Assembly (NCBI RefSeq): GCF_025736935.1
Contig: NZ_CP107048.1
Coordinates: forward strand, 2,307,501-2,371,500
Origin: Qipengyuania sp. SS22
Lineage (GTDB): Bacteria; Pseudomonadota; Alphaproteobacteria; Sphingomonadales; Sphingomonadaceae
Reading direction: 5' to 3'
DNA: 64,000 nucleotides
Part shown: positions 29,090-38,888 of the stretch, one piece after another
Layout of the letters: the number at the start of each line of letters is the position of its first letter
Numbering within the stretch: position 1 is the first letter of the stretch
Program-made: the position numbers and the translations under genes
The notes under the pieces: model-generated
Seen by the model: the letters and a program-made list of their open reading frames with translations, nothing else
The model's database searches: none
Told to the model about the DNA's origin: nothing

Positions 29090-30957
29090 TCCGCACACCG
29101 CCGCGCGCGCGTGACGCAGGCCTCGCCGCTGTCGAGCCGCAGCGAAATCACGCCCAGCTCTTCATGCGCCAGACCGATCGCAGTCGGTTCGTCGAGCGGT
29201 CCGATATGGAGGAAGGGCGCAGGCGACGCGGCTGCGGGAACATCCGCGCCCAGGAGCCGCAGGATTATGGCGCGATAATCGCTCAATCCCAGCGGTGCCC
29301 GTGCCGCACCAAGCGGACGGTTGCCGGCGAGGAAAGTCGCGTTCTGCCGGTCGTTGATGACATGGCCATGGCCGAGAAAGCCCTCCTCGAACAAAGCCTC
29401 GCCATGGTCGCCCGTGACGATCAGCACCGTGTCCTCCCACACGCCCAATGCTTCCAGCTTCGCGATGAGCCGGCCCAGCGCGGCGTCGGTATGCGCGACC
29501 GCGTTCCAGTAGGTCCGCTCCAGCGCCGCGCGGTTGTCCTCGTTGATCCCGCCGCGGTCCAGTGGCGGCTTGGCGAAGCGGTGCGGGACGGCGTCGTGGT
29601 CATAGGGGAAATGCGGCGTCTGGAAATTGAGGTAGGCGAATTGCGGTGTCTCCCACGTCGCGGCATCGCCGAGCGTTGCGTCGAAGCGATCGAGCACGAT
29701 ATTCTCGTCGACCAAGAGCGAGCCTTGCGCGGCAAAGCTGAAAGCGCGTTGGTCCCTGAGCGTTTCGGCATCGACGAAGCGGTCGGCAAATTCGCGCATT
29801 CCGACAGCTTCGGAAATACCGCCGAAATCCTCCGGTTGTCCCGAGAACACGCCGATTTCATAGCCGCTGGCATCGAGTTCGCGAAACAGGCTTGGCGATC
29901 CCGGTGGCACGACCAGGCTGCCCGCGAAGAGCGATTTGAGCGAGGCGGTGGTAAATCCGACATGGCTGTAGACAGGCGCGACGGCCCCGCCCTGCGCCGC
30001 CACGCGCGCGAGATTGGGAGCGACGAGCTTCCCGTCGATGCGCTTGCCGAGCACATCCGCGCGGGTGCTTTCGAAGACGACGATGACAAGGTGGGGCCTT
30101 TCGCCTTCGACCGGCATCGACGGAAGCGGTTGCGGAACCGGGACAAGCGCGAGATCGCCGCCATAGCCGTCCTCGTCGATCCCGTTGCCGGGGATATCGA
30201 GCGCGAGCGGATGGCGAGCCGCATCGAACGGAGCCGGGTCGATCGTCCGCCCCGCCAGACCGTACCCATCGCCGTCGAAATCGCTCGCCAGCGCCAGCAT
30301 GTCGCCGAGCCCCTGCCAGGCGGCGATCCTTTCCAGCCCCCGCGGCCCGTCGCCGCCCAAACGTGGCAGCACCAGCACCGCGCCGGCAAATGCCAGCCAG
30401 ACGATGCCGAGTGTGGTCCAGCGAGGCCATGCACTAGCAAGCGATGACTGCTTCCCCGGCAATCGGCGAAGCAGGCGGGCCGCCAGCCACCATGCCGCAA
30501 GAAACAGGGCGAGCGTGCCCACGCCAAGCATGATCTCGTTCTTGGCGAACAGCAGCGCATCGGTCGCGCTTCCGCCGCCCAGTTGTTTGAGCAGGGCGAA
30601 GCTGACCGCATCGCTGAAATAGGAATGCAGTTGGTAACGCAGGCTCAATACCAGCAGGCTGATCCCGCCATAAAGGAAAGCGAAATGCAGCACGGCAGAC
30701 TGCGCACCGGACGCACGCGCAAGCCGGCCGGCCAGCTTCCAGGCGAGCAGGGCGACAGCAATATGGGCGAGTGCAAAGCCAGCGAGGAAGATTGCCAGTT
30801 CGCCGCCCGTATCGACCGCACTCGACTGCCCGAACCCGCCGGTGAACACACCATATTTGCGATTGGCGACCGCCAGCTCCGCGCCTGCCACAATGGCGGC
30901 AACCAGCGGGACCCCGATTGCGGGTTTGAGGGCAGCGCCGAGGATACGGGCCAGCAT
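28957..30957 (-). CDS. LTA-synthase-like sulfatase-fold membrane protein
   Basis: A 666-residue protein with about five N-terminal transmembrane segments (within residues 1-200) and a large extracytoplasmic alkaline-phosphatase/sulfatase domain. Metal and nucleophile motifs are VIVVFESTRADVLG (Thr of ESTRAD as likely nucleophile), IVTGDHGEALFEEG and GHGH. Calcium-loop-like DFDGDGYG and NGIDEDGYGGD segments lie between the membrane part and the catalytic domain. Such enzymes transfer phospho-polyol groups or hydrolyse phosphate or sulfate esters on envelope glycans; the substrate is unknown. The start at 30957 has GGAG 7 nt upstream. It overlaps the O-ligase tail to tail by 133 nt. Confidence 0.85.
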   Translation of the reverse strand: MLARILGAALKPAIGVPLVAAIVAGAELAVANRKYGVFTGGFGQSSAVDTGGELAIFLAGFALAHIAVALLAWKLAGRLARASGAQSAVLHFAFLYGGISLLVLSLRYQLHSYFSDAVSFALLKQLGGGSATDALLFAKNEIMLGVGTLALFLAAWWLAARLLRRLPGKQSSLASAWPRWTTLGIVWLAFAGAVLVLPRLGGDGPRGLERIAAWQGLGDMLALASDFDGDGYGLAGRTIDPAPFDAARHPLALDIPGNGIDEDGYGGDLALVPVPQPLPSMPVEGERPHLVIVVFESTRADVLGKRIDGKLVAPNLARVAAQGGAVAPVYSHVGFTTASLKSLFAGSLVVPPGSPSLFRELDASGYEIGVFSGQPEDFGGISEAVGMREFADRFVDAETLRDQRAFSFAAQGSLLVDENIVLDRFDATLGDAATWETPQFAYLNFQTPHFPYDHDAVPHRFAKPPLDRGGINEDNRAALERTYWNAVAHTDAALGRLIAKLEALGVWEDTVLIVTGDHGEALFEEGFLGHGHVINDRQNATFLAGNRPLGAARAPLGLSDYRAIILRLLGADVPAAASPAPFLHIGPLDEPTAIGLAHEELGVISLRLDSGEACVTRARRCADYASLGGAERAAFDALVARWGSERWAARLREERGSAAASSQCLR

Positions 30958-31184
30958 GGTTTCTCCAGCGTTGCGGGCGCCCTTGCGCCACGCGGGGGAC
31001 CATACCGTCTGTGCGAATCGGCTCAATACGCGCGGCGGCCTTCATCACCGGACACGGCGCTTCCCCATGCCGTAGCGGCACGTGCGGCGGTGTTGCGCGC
31101 ATCCCGCGCATGCGCCATGACTCGCGCCGCACGCGCGGCCGGAGTCGCGCGAAACCGTCAGTTTTGGATAGAGGAGAGGCGCGC

Positions 31185-31634
31185 ATGAGCCCGCAGGATC
31201 TGGCCGCGAAGGTCGGCGAAGTAATCGGCACCAGCGAATGGGTCGAAATGAGCCAGGAGCGTATCAACCAGTTCGCGGATGCCACCGGCGATCACCAGTT
31301 CATCCACATCGACGAGGAAAAGGCCAAGATGACGCCGTTCGGCGGCACCATCGCGCATGGCTTCCTGACGCTGTCGATGATCCCCTATCTCGGCGCACAG
31401 TCTGATATGCCCCGGCTCGAGGGCGTGAAGATGGGCGTCAACTACGGCGGCAACAAGACGCGCTTCATCTCGCCCGTGCGCAGCGGCAAGCGGATTCGCG
31501 GCCACTGGAAGCTGGTCGAAATGGTCGAGAAGCGCCCCGGCCAGTGGCAGCAGACCAGCGAGATCACCATGGAGATCGAAGGCGAGGACAAGCCCGCGCT
31601 GATCACCGAATGGATCACCCAGATTTTCGTCTGA
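31185..31634 (+). CDS. MaoC family dehydratase, (R)-specific enoyl-CoA hydratase type
   Basis: A 149-residue single hot-dog protein. The catalytic Asp36 and His41 are in FADATGDHQFIH, with the following PFGGTIAHGFLTLS block typical of R-specific hydratases. It probably interconverts enoyl-CoA and (R)-3-hydroxyacyl-CoA, and so could link beta-oxidation to PHA. The start has GAGGAG about 8 nt upstream. A thiolase gene follows after 57 bp on the same strand. Confidence 0.9.
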   Translation: MSPQDLAAKVGEVIGTSEWVEMSQERINQFADATGDHQFIHIDEEKAKMTPFGGTIAHGFLTLSMIPYLGAQSDMPRLEGVKMGVNYGGNKTRFISPVRSGKRIRGHWKLVEMVEKRPGQWQQTSEITMEIEGEDKPALITEWITQIFV

Positions 31635-31691
31635 TTTCCCCCTCCTCCCCGGTGAGGATTCAGGCACTTTCAGCAAACCAAGGAAATACCC

Positions 31692-32870
31692 ATGCGTGAC
31701 GCAGTCATCGTCTCCACCGCCCGCACCGCCATCGGCCGTGCCTACAAGGGCGGGTTCAACGACACCAAGGGCCCGACGCTCGGCGCCTATTCACTCAAGC
31801 CCGCGATCGAGCGCGCCGGTATCGAAGCCGACGAAGTCGACGACGTGCTGTGGGGCAGTGCGCTCCAGCAGGGTACGCAGGCCGGCAACCTCGCGCGCCA
31901 GGTCGCGCTGCGCGCCGGCTGCCCGATCGGCACCAGCGGGATGACCATCGACCGCCAGTGTTCGAGCGGCCTGATGAGCATCGCCACCGCCGCCAAGCAG
32001 ATCATCACCGACCGCATGGATGTGGTTGCCGCGGGCGGTCAGGAATCGATCAGCCTCGTGCAGACCAAGGAAATGCGGGTGATGCCCGATCCCGAACTCG
32101 TGAACATGCACGGCGCGGTCTATATGCCGATGCTCCAGACCGCCGAAACGGTCGCCCAGCGGTATGGCATCACCCGCGAGGCGCAGGACGAATATGCGCT
32201 GCAAAGCCAGCAGCGGACCGCCGCGGCGCAGGAAGCGGGCAAGTTCGACGACGAAATCGTCTCCGTCAGCACCACGCACAAGGTGCAGGACAAGGAAACC
32301 GGCGAAATCTCGGACGTCGAAATCACCATCGCCAAGGACGAGGGCAACCGCCCGCAGACCACGCTTGAAGGCCTTTCGAGCCTCAAGCCGGTGATGGGCG
32401 AAGGCACCACGATCACCGCGGGCAACGCCTCGCAGCTGTCGGACGGGTCCTCGGCCTCGGTCCTGATGGAGGCCAAGGTCGCCGAACAGAAGGGCCTCCA
32501 GCCGCTTGGCCGCTATGTCGGCATGGCAGTTGCCGGCACGCAGCCCGACGAAATGGGCATCGGCCCGGTCTTTGCAATTCCCAAGCTGCTCGAACGTTTC
32601 GACCTCAGCGTCGACGACATCGGCATCTGGGAACTGAACGAAGCCTTCGCGGTGCAGGTGCTCTACTGCCGCGACAAGCTGGGTATCCCGGCTGAGCTGC
32701 TCAACGTCAACGGCGGCTCGATTTCGATCGGCCACCCCTATGGCATGACCGGCGCGCGCTGCACCGGCCACGTGCTGCTCGAAGGCAAGCGCATGGGCGC
32801 GAAATACGGCGTCGTCACCATGTGCGTGGGCGGCGGCATGGGCGCAGCCGGCCTGTTCGAAATTTTCTGA
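31692..32870 (+). CDS. Acetyl-CoA C-acyltransferase (thiolase)
   Basis: A 392-residue thiolase. The nucleophile is Cys90 (DRQCSSGL), and the active-site His348 lies in [10 protein letters not shown] and Cys378 in [11 protein letters not shown]. The enzyme cleaves 3-ketoacyl-CoA with CoA or runs the reverse condensation. [12 protein letters not shown] is the family signature. It sits behind the MaoC hydratase, which suggests a fatty-acid or PHA precursor unit. Whether it prefers short (PhaA-like) or longer chains cannot be decided here. Confidence 0.94.
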   Translation: MRDAVIVSTARTAIGRAYKGGFNDTKGPTLGAYSLKPAIERAGIEADEVDDVLWGSALQQGTQAGNLARQVALRAGCPIGTSGMTIDRQCSSGLMSIATAAKQIITDRMDVVAAGGQESISLVQTKEMRVMPDPELVNMHGAVYMPMLQTAETVAQRYGITREAQDEYALQSQQRTAAAQEAGKFDDEIVSVSTTHKVQDKETGEISDVEITIAKDEGNRPQTTLEGLSSLKPVMGEGTTITAGNASQLSDGSSASVLMEAKVAEQKGLQPLGRYVGMAVAGTQPDEMGIGPVFAIPKLLERFDLSVDDIGIWELNEAFAVQVLYCRDKLGIPAELLNVNGGSISIGHPYGMTGARCTGHVLLEGKRMGAKYGVVTMCVGGGMGAAGLFEIF

Positions 32871-32871
32871 T

Positions 32872-32952
32872 CGAACATCCCGGGCGAGCGGCTCGCTTGC
32901 CTAAATCACGGATAACGGACATCCTCCGGCCCTGGCGGTCGGGGGATGTTCG
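32872..32952 (+). other. Structured leader: nested inverted repeats between thiolase and DUF4126 gene
   Basis: CGAACATCCC (32872-32881) and GGGATGTTCG (32943-32952) form a perfect 10-bp inverted pair separated by 61 nt. Inside it, an 8-bp hairpin with a 3-nt loop lies at 32883-32901 (GGCGAGCG/CGCTTGCC, one G-U). A third related word, GGACATCC, lies at 32928-32935. There is no T run. It may end thiolase transcription or act in the DUF4126 leader; the role is inferred. Confidence 0.4.
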
Positions 32953-32964
32953 CGTTTGGGCATC

Positions 32965-33558
32965 ATGGAAATCATTGGTGTAGCGGGAAGCGTCAGCCTG
33001 TTGGCGGGCTGGCGGCTGTATCTGTGCATCTTCGCGACCGGGCTGGCGATGCGGCTGGATGCGTTGCCGCTGCCCGAACACCTCGCGGCTCTCGATGTGC
33101 TCGCCAGCCCATGGGTAATGGGCGCAGCGGCGCTGGCGGCGATTGCCGAATTCCTCGCCGACAAGGTGATGTGGCTCGATTCGATCTGGGATGCGGCACA
33201 TACATTCGTGCGGCCCGTGGGCGGCGCGTTGCTGGCGCTGGCGATCATCGATCCGGCGGATCCAGCGACACAGGTGATCGCCTTCCTGCTTGGTGGCGGG
33301 GCGAGCTTTGCAGCGCATGCGGGCAAGGCGCAAGCGCGCGGCGTGGTCAACGCCAGCCCGGAACCGGTCAGCAATATCGCTGTCTCGACCGCCGAGGACG
33401 TGGCTACGGTCGGGCTGCTCTATCTCGCCTATGAATTCCCGCTGATCGCCGCGGGGATCGCCATTGTGCTGCTCGCCCTGACTGTGTGGTTGCTGCTGCT
33501 GGCGCGGCGGATCATCGGCAGGCTGTTCGGACAGCGAAAACCGCCACCGCCCGGCTGA
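32965..33558 (+). CDS. DUF4126 domain membrane protein
   Basis: A 197-residue protein with about five hydrophobic segments. EIIGVAGSVSLLAGWRLYLCIFATGLAMRL at the N-terminus and the internal PEPVSNIAVSTAEDVATVGLLYLA block match DUF4126, a family of unknown function. The ATG at 32965 agrees with the usual start (MEIIG). A TTG at 32956 behind a GGGGGA sequence is an alternative that would add three residues. It converges on phaZ with a 5-bp gap. Confidence 0.85.
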   Translation: MEIIGVAGSVSLLAGWRLYLCIFATGLAMRLDALPLPEHLAALDVLASPWVMGAAALAAIAEFLADKVMWLDSIWDAAHTFVRPVGGALLALAIIDPADPATQVIAFLLGGGASFAAHAGKAQARGVVNASPEPVSNIAVSTAEDVATVGLLYLAYEFPLIAAGIAIVLLALTVWLLLLARRIIGRLFGQRKPPPPG

Positions 33559-33563
33559 CCGGG

Positions 33564-34802
33564 TCAACCGTGTTCGGCGATGAATTCCTCGACCACCGGG
33601 GCGATACGGTCGCGCCATTTGCTGCCGTTGAAGATGCCGTAATGGCCCGCGCCTTCGGCCATGTAATAGCGCTTCTTCGCACTATCGAGACGGGGCGTCA
33701 GGTCGAGCGCGGCCTTGGTCTGGCCGAGGCCCGAAATATCGTCGCGCTCGCCCTCGATCGCCAGCAACGCGGTGCGCGTGATGTCGCCGAGATCGACCCG
33801 CTTGCCGCGGTGCAGGAACGTGCCGTTGGGCAGCGCATGGTCCTGGAAGACCTCCTGCACCGTCTGCAGGTAAAATTCGGCGGTCATGTCGGCGACGCTG
33901 CGGTATTCGTCGTAGAAATCCTTGGTCGCCTGCGCGCTGGCCTCGTCGCCCGCGGTGAGGTGTTTGAACATCTCGTAATGGCTTTGCATGTGATTGCCGA
34001 GATTCATGCTCATAAAGCCCGCCAATTGCATGAAGCCGGGATAGACCCGCCGGCCCGCGCCGCGATACTGCATCGGCACGGTGGCGATGACATTGTGGCG
34101 GAACCATTCGATCGGGCGATCCATGGCCATGTCGTTGACGCTGGTCGGCGAACAGCGTGTGTCGATCGGCCCGCCCATCATCGTGAGCGTGCTCGGCGTG
34201 CAGGGATGGTTGTCGCGGTTCATTATCGCGGTGGCGGCGAACACAGGCACCGAGGGCTGGCAGACCGCCATGATATGCGCACCTTCACCGATATGCTCGA
34301 GGAAGCCGATGACGTAATCCATGTAATCGTCGAGGTCGAAATTGCCCTCGTGCAGCGGCACCGTTTTGGCATCGGCCCAGTCGGTCACGAATACGCGATA
34401 GTTCTGCAGCATCCGCTCGACCGTGCCGCGCAGCAGCGTGGCGTAATGGCCGCTCATCGGCGCGACGACCAGCAGGCGCGGCGCATCCTCGGGCAGGTTT
34501 TCGCGGTAGAACTCCTTCAGATCGCCGAAGGGGCGGTTGACCACGGACGCCTCGAACACCGGATCGGAGGTGCCGTCGACCTCGACCGTCTCGATGTTCC
34601 AGCCCGGCTTGCCATAGGTGGCAGTGGCATGGGCGAACACTTCGAGCGCGCTGGCCGCCATCGGGCCGATATTCAGATAGCCCATCGGGTCGATGTGATT
34701 GACCGGGTTCGACGGATTGTTGAGCATTTCCACCCCGATCGAGGCGATGGTGCTGGCCGAATTCAGCCAGCTGCGCTGCAGTTCATAGGCGTGATAAAGC
34801 AA
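33564..34802 (-). CDS. phaZ: Intracellular polyhydroxyalkanoate depolymerase (TTG start)
   Basis: A 412-residue protein of the intracellular PhaZ family, which hydrolyses PHA granules. The nucleophile region VCQPSVP holds Cys181, as in the Ralstonia-type enzymes where cysteine replaces serine. VVAPMSGHYATLLRGTVERML and VFVTDWADA are conserved. The start was set at the TTG at 34802: AGAGGA lies 6 nt upstream and translation gives MLYHAYELQR, the usual family N-terminus. In-frame ATGs at 34829 and 34862 and a TTG at 34889 are weaker, the last lying inside a palindrome. It is divergent from an ABC exporter. Confidence 0.9.
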   Translation of the reverse strand: MLYHAYELQRSWLNSASTIASIGVEMLNNPSNPVNHIDPMGYLNIGPMAASALEVFAHATATYGKPGWNIETVEVDGTSDPVFEASVVNRPFGDLKEFYRENLPEDAPRLLVVAPMSGHYATLLRGTVERMLQNYRVFVTDWADAKTVPLHEGNFDLDDYMDYVIGFLEHIGEGAHIMAVCQPSVPVFAATAIMNRDNHPCTPSTLTMMGGPIDTRCSPTSVNDMAMDRPIEWFRHNVIATVPMQYRGAGRRVYPGFMQLAGFMSMNLGNHMQSHYEMFKHLTAGDEASAQATKDFYDEYRSVADMTAEFYLQTVQEVFQDHALPNGTFLHRGKRVDLGDITRTALLAIEGERDDISGLGQTKAALDLTPRLDSAKKRYYMAEGAGHYGIFNGSKWRDRIAPVVEEFIAEHG

Positions 34803-34880
34803 AAGGAATCCTCTGCTGGTCCGGCGCATGATGCGGTTTCCGGCCCGGGTAAAGACGGCCATCCTGCCGCCCGGTTGGTA

Positions 34881-34897
34881 ATTGTGCAACGCACAAT
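34881..34897. promoter_or_regulatory. Palindromic operator candidate (PhaR-like) upstream of phaZ
   Basis: ATTGTGCAACGCACAAT is a perfect 7+3+7 palindrome, 78 bp upstream of the phaZ TTG start and 63 bp from the divergent ABC gene. Its TGC-N3-GCA core resembles the TGC/GCA half-sites described for PhaR, the PHA-responsive repressor. The assignment rests on memory of that consensus and on the phaZ context. Confidence 0.55.
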
Positions 34898-34960
34898 AGC
34901 TTAAAATGTGCCTTCGCGCATGCAGCAGTGTGGATTTTCGCGCCGCGCCGACCTAATTGC

Positions 34961-36796
<1,836 letters not shown>

Positions 36797-36838
36797 TCGC
36801 TTGACTCCGGCCTCGCCTTTCCCTTGGGGACTGCCGCA

Positions 36839-37654
36839 ATGAACGACTATCTCACCGCAATCTTTCTTGGCATCGTCGAGGGGCTGACAGAATTCATTCC
36901 CGTGTCCTCGACCGGGCACTTGATCCTCGCCACCGAACTGTCGGGTGCTGATCCGAACGAATGGGCGATGTTCAACGTCGTCATCCAGCTCGGTGCGATC
37001 CTCGCGGTGGTCTATCAATATTGGGGCACCTTCTGGTCGGCCGGCATGGGCGTGCTCAAGCGCGAACGCGAAGGGCTGATGTTCGCACGCAACATCCTGC
37101 TCGGCTTTCTGCCCAGCGCGGTAATCGGCTTCGCACTCTATGAGAGTTTCGAAGCCATGCTCGGCAATCCGGGGATCGTGCCGTGGGCGCTGATCGTCGG
37201 CGGTGTGGCGATCATCGTGATCGAACGCGCTGCCAAGCCGCGCGATGAAGGCCGCGGCGTGGCCGATTTGCCGCTGAGCAAGGTACTCGGCGTCGGTTTC
37301 GCACAATGTCTGGCGATGGTCCCGGGCGTCAGCCGGTCGGGTGCCACGATCATGGGCGCACTCGCCATGGGCATCAATCGCAAAACGGCTGCCGAATTCT
37401 CCTTTTTCCTTGCCGTGCCGACCATGGTCGGTGCGACCACGCTCGAAGTTGCGACCAAATACGGTGCGATGATGACCGGAGCGACGCGGGTCGGGTGGGA
37501 CCATATCGCGCTTGGCTTCGTCGTCAGCTTCATCGTCGCGCTGGTCGTGATCCGCGCGTTCGTGGCCTATGTCAGCCATAGCGGCTTCACGCCGTTTGCC
37601 TGGTACCGCATCATCGCGGGCAGTGCCGCGCTGGCCTGGTTGACCTTTGCGTAG
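36839..37654 (+). CDS. uppP: Undecaprenyl-diphosphatase
   Basis: A 271-residue polytopic membrane enzyme that recycles undecaprenyl diphosphate to the monophosphate carrier used for peptidoglycan and polysaccharides. The signature GIVEGLTEFIPVSSTGHL is at residues 12-29 and the second active block PGVSRSGATI near residue 162. The start is the ATG at 36839 (MNDYLTAIFLG) with GGGGA about 10 nt upstream. It complements murA in the same window. Confidence 0.96.
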   Translation: MNDYLTAIFLGIVEGLTEFIPVSSTGHLILATELSGADPNEWAMFNVVIQLGAILAVVYQYWGTFWSAGMGVLKREREGLMFARNILLGFLPSAVIGFALYESFEAMLGNPGIVPWALIVGGVAIIVIERAAKPRDEGRGVADLPLSKVLGVGFAQCLAMVPGVSRSGATIMGALAMGINRKTAAEFSFFLAVPTMVGATTLEVATKYGAMMTGATRVGWDHIALGFVVSFIVALVVIRAFVAYVSHSGFTPFAWYRIIAGSAALAWLTFA

Positions 37655-37752
37655 CCTTGGCGCCACAGTCCGGCCATAATTCTGTCGCTGCGCCGGAACT
37701 TTTGGTTCGCAACGGATTTAACGCCAGTGAGTGAAACGCGAGAGTTAGACCA

Positions 37753-38007
37753 ATGGGCTTACTGATCCTGATCGTAGTGGGCGCCCTGCTCGGGTGGCTG
37801 GCGACGATTATCCTGCGCATCGAGGATGGCCGGAATATCCTCGCCAATGCGCTGGTCGGTGTGCTCGGCTCATTGGTAACTGGCATGGTCGCGGGTAACG
37901 GTGCCATTCTGGGCACTGTGAGCGGCGTTGCGCTGCTGTGGGCGGTGCTCGGCTCGGTCGTGGTGATCGGCTTGTTCAACCTGTTCCGCCAGCGCGCTTA
38001 CCGCTGA
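37753..38007 (+). CDS. GlsB/YeaQ/YmgE family stress-response membrane protein
   Basis: An 84-residue protein with three hydrophobic, glycine-rich segments. GLLILIVVGALLGWLATIIL and NILANALVGVLGSLV match the transglycosylase-associated small membrane family, commonly linked to general stress but of unknown mechanism. About 55 bp upstream (37695-37699) is GGAAC, the -35 element of EcfG promoters, but no CGTT sits at the right distance, so control by EcfG is uncertain. Confidence 0.88.
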   Translation: MGLLILIVVGALLGWLATIILRIEDGRNILANALVGVLGSLVTGMVAGNGAILGTVSGVALLWAVLGSVVVIGLFNLFRQRAYR

Positions 38008-38086
38008 ACACGCTTCACATAATCTTAGCATTCATTACAAACGGGCGCGGGATGGATTCGCGTCTCGAATACCAAGGGGAATACCT

Positions 38087-38344
38087 ATGAACTTCAACAA
38101 GCTTACCATTATCGCCTCGGCCGCCGCCCTCAGCCTCGGCGTTGCCGCTTGCGACAGCCCGCAGGAAGAAGCCGCTGAAGAGCAGGCCGAAGCCATGGAA
38201 GACGAAGCTGACGCGATGGAAGACGCCGGCGAAATCACCGACGCTGAAGCTGACGCCATCGAAGCCGAAGCCGACGACATCGAAGACGCCGCCGAAGGCG
38301 ACACCGATGCGATGACCGAAGGTCTCGAAGAAGCCGTCAACTAA
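38087..38344 (+). CDS. Acidic mini-lipoprotein, copy 1
   Basis: An 85-residue protein: signal KLTIIASAAALSLGVAAC with the lipidation Cys near residue 22, then about 60 residues made almost wholly of Ala, Glu and Asp in a repeating pattern (EADAMEDAGEITDAEADAIEAEAD). The mature part should be extended or helical and strongly negative. It is paralogous to the next gene, sharing the signal, the CDS start and the DAMED/EE-AGEIT-D-ADAI block. AAGGGGAA precedes the start, and a strong terminator follows. The function is unknown. Confidence 0.8.
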   Translation: MNFNKLTIIASAAALSLGVAACDSPQEEAAEEQAEAMEDEADAMEDAGEITDAEADAIEAEADDIEDAAEGDTDAMTEGLEEAVN

Positions 38345-38369
38345 GACGCTCTTCAGCAAGAGTTACCAA

Positions 38370-38399
38370 GCGGCCCGGAAGCGATTCCGGGCCGCTTTT
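38370..38399 (+). terminator. Intrinsic terminator after acidic mini-lipoprotein copy 1
   Basis: Arms GCGGCCCGGAA (38370-38380) and TTCCGGGCCGC (38385-38395) form a perfect 11-bp stem with a GCGA loop, followed by TTTT. It isolates the first lipoprotein gene from its paralogue, so the two are separate transcription units. Confidence 0.93.
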
Positions 38400-38438
38400 G
38401 CATGTGTGGTTGGCAATCGCCGCATTGGGATTTGTGTG

Positions 38439-38463
38439 GGAACCGAGCGGCTATTCGCCCGTT
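38439..38463 (+). promoter_or_regulatory. EcfG-type general stress response promoter
   Basis: GGAAC at 38439-38443, a 16-nt spacer and CGTT at 38460-38463 match exactly the alphaproteobacterial EcfG (PhyR-regulated) promoter consensus GGAAC-N16/17-CGTT. It lies about 85 bp upstream of acidic mini-lipoprotein copy 2 and just after the preceding terminator, in the right orientation. Confidence 0.75.
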
Positions 38464-38548
38464 CATCACATTCTCGCCGCATTTCGAATACGCGGCGTGC
38501 ACATGCGTCGCGACGCGGCGCGAACCTAAAGGTTAAAGGGGATACGTA

Positions 38549-38800
38549 ATGAAGTTCACCAAAGCCACGATCATCGCTTCTGCCGCTGCCATGAGCCTCG
38601 GCCTTGCCGCTTGCGACAGCGCAGCCGAGAACGAAGCTGAAGAAAACATCGAAGAGATGGAAGACGCTCGCGACAACCAGGTTGACGCCATGGAAGAAGC
38701 CGGTGAAATCACCGAAGACCAGGCCGACGCGATTGACGACCAGACCGACGCCATGGAAGAATCCATGGAAGAGCAGGCTGACGAAATCGACGAAATGTAA
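38549..38800 (+). CDS. Acidic mini-lipoprotein, copy 2
   Basis: An 83-residue protein with signal KATIIASAAAMSLGLAAC (lipidated Cys near 22) and an acidic mature part rich in Glu, Asp, Ala and Met: DAMEEAGEITEDQADAIDDQTDAMEE. It is a paralogue of the gene 200 bp upstream; the two differ mostly in the charge-repeat region. AAAGGGGA lies before the start. It has its own EcfG-type promoter and its own strong terminator, which points to a stress-induced monocistronic envelope protein. The mechanism is unknown. Confidence 0.8.
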   Translation: MKFTKATIIASAAAMSLGLAACDSAAENEAEENIEEMEDARDNQVDAMEEAGEITEDQADAIDDQTDAMEESMEEQADEIDEM

Positions 38801-38826
38801 GCATCGTCGATCGTTATTCGATCATG

Positions 38827-38855
38827 CGGCCCCGGAGCGATCCGGGGCCGTTTTT
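38827..38855 (+). terminator. Intrinsic terminator after acidic mini-lipoprotein copy 2
   Basis: Arms CGGCCCCGGA (38827-38836) and TCCGGGGCCG (38841-38850) form a perfect 10-bp stem with a GCGA loop, followed by TTTTT. It shares the GCGA loop and GGCCC-CGGA core with the terminator of copy 1, which suggests the genes were duplicated together with their ends. Confidence 0.93.
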
Positions 38856-38888
38856 CGTCGGGCCCTGTTTTCCTGGCCCCTGCTGTCG

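Noticed and set aside
37695..37719. GGAAC upstream of the GlsB-type gene as an EcfG promoter
   Set aside because: The -35 matches, but no CGTT or GTT lies 16-17 bp downstream (the sequence there is ATTTAA), so it fails the consensus.
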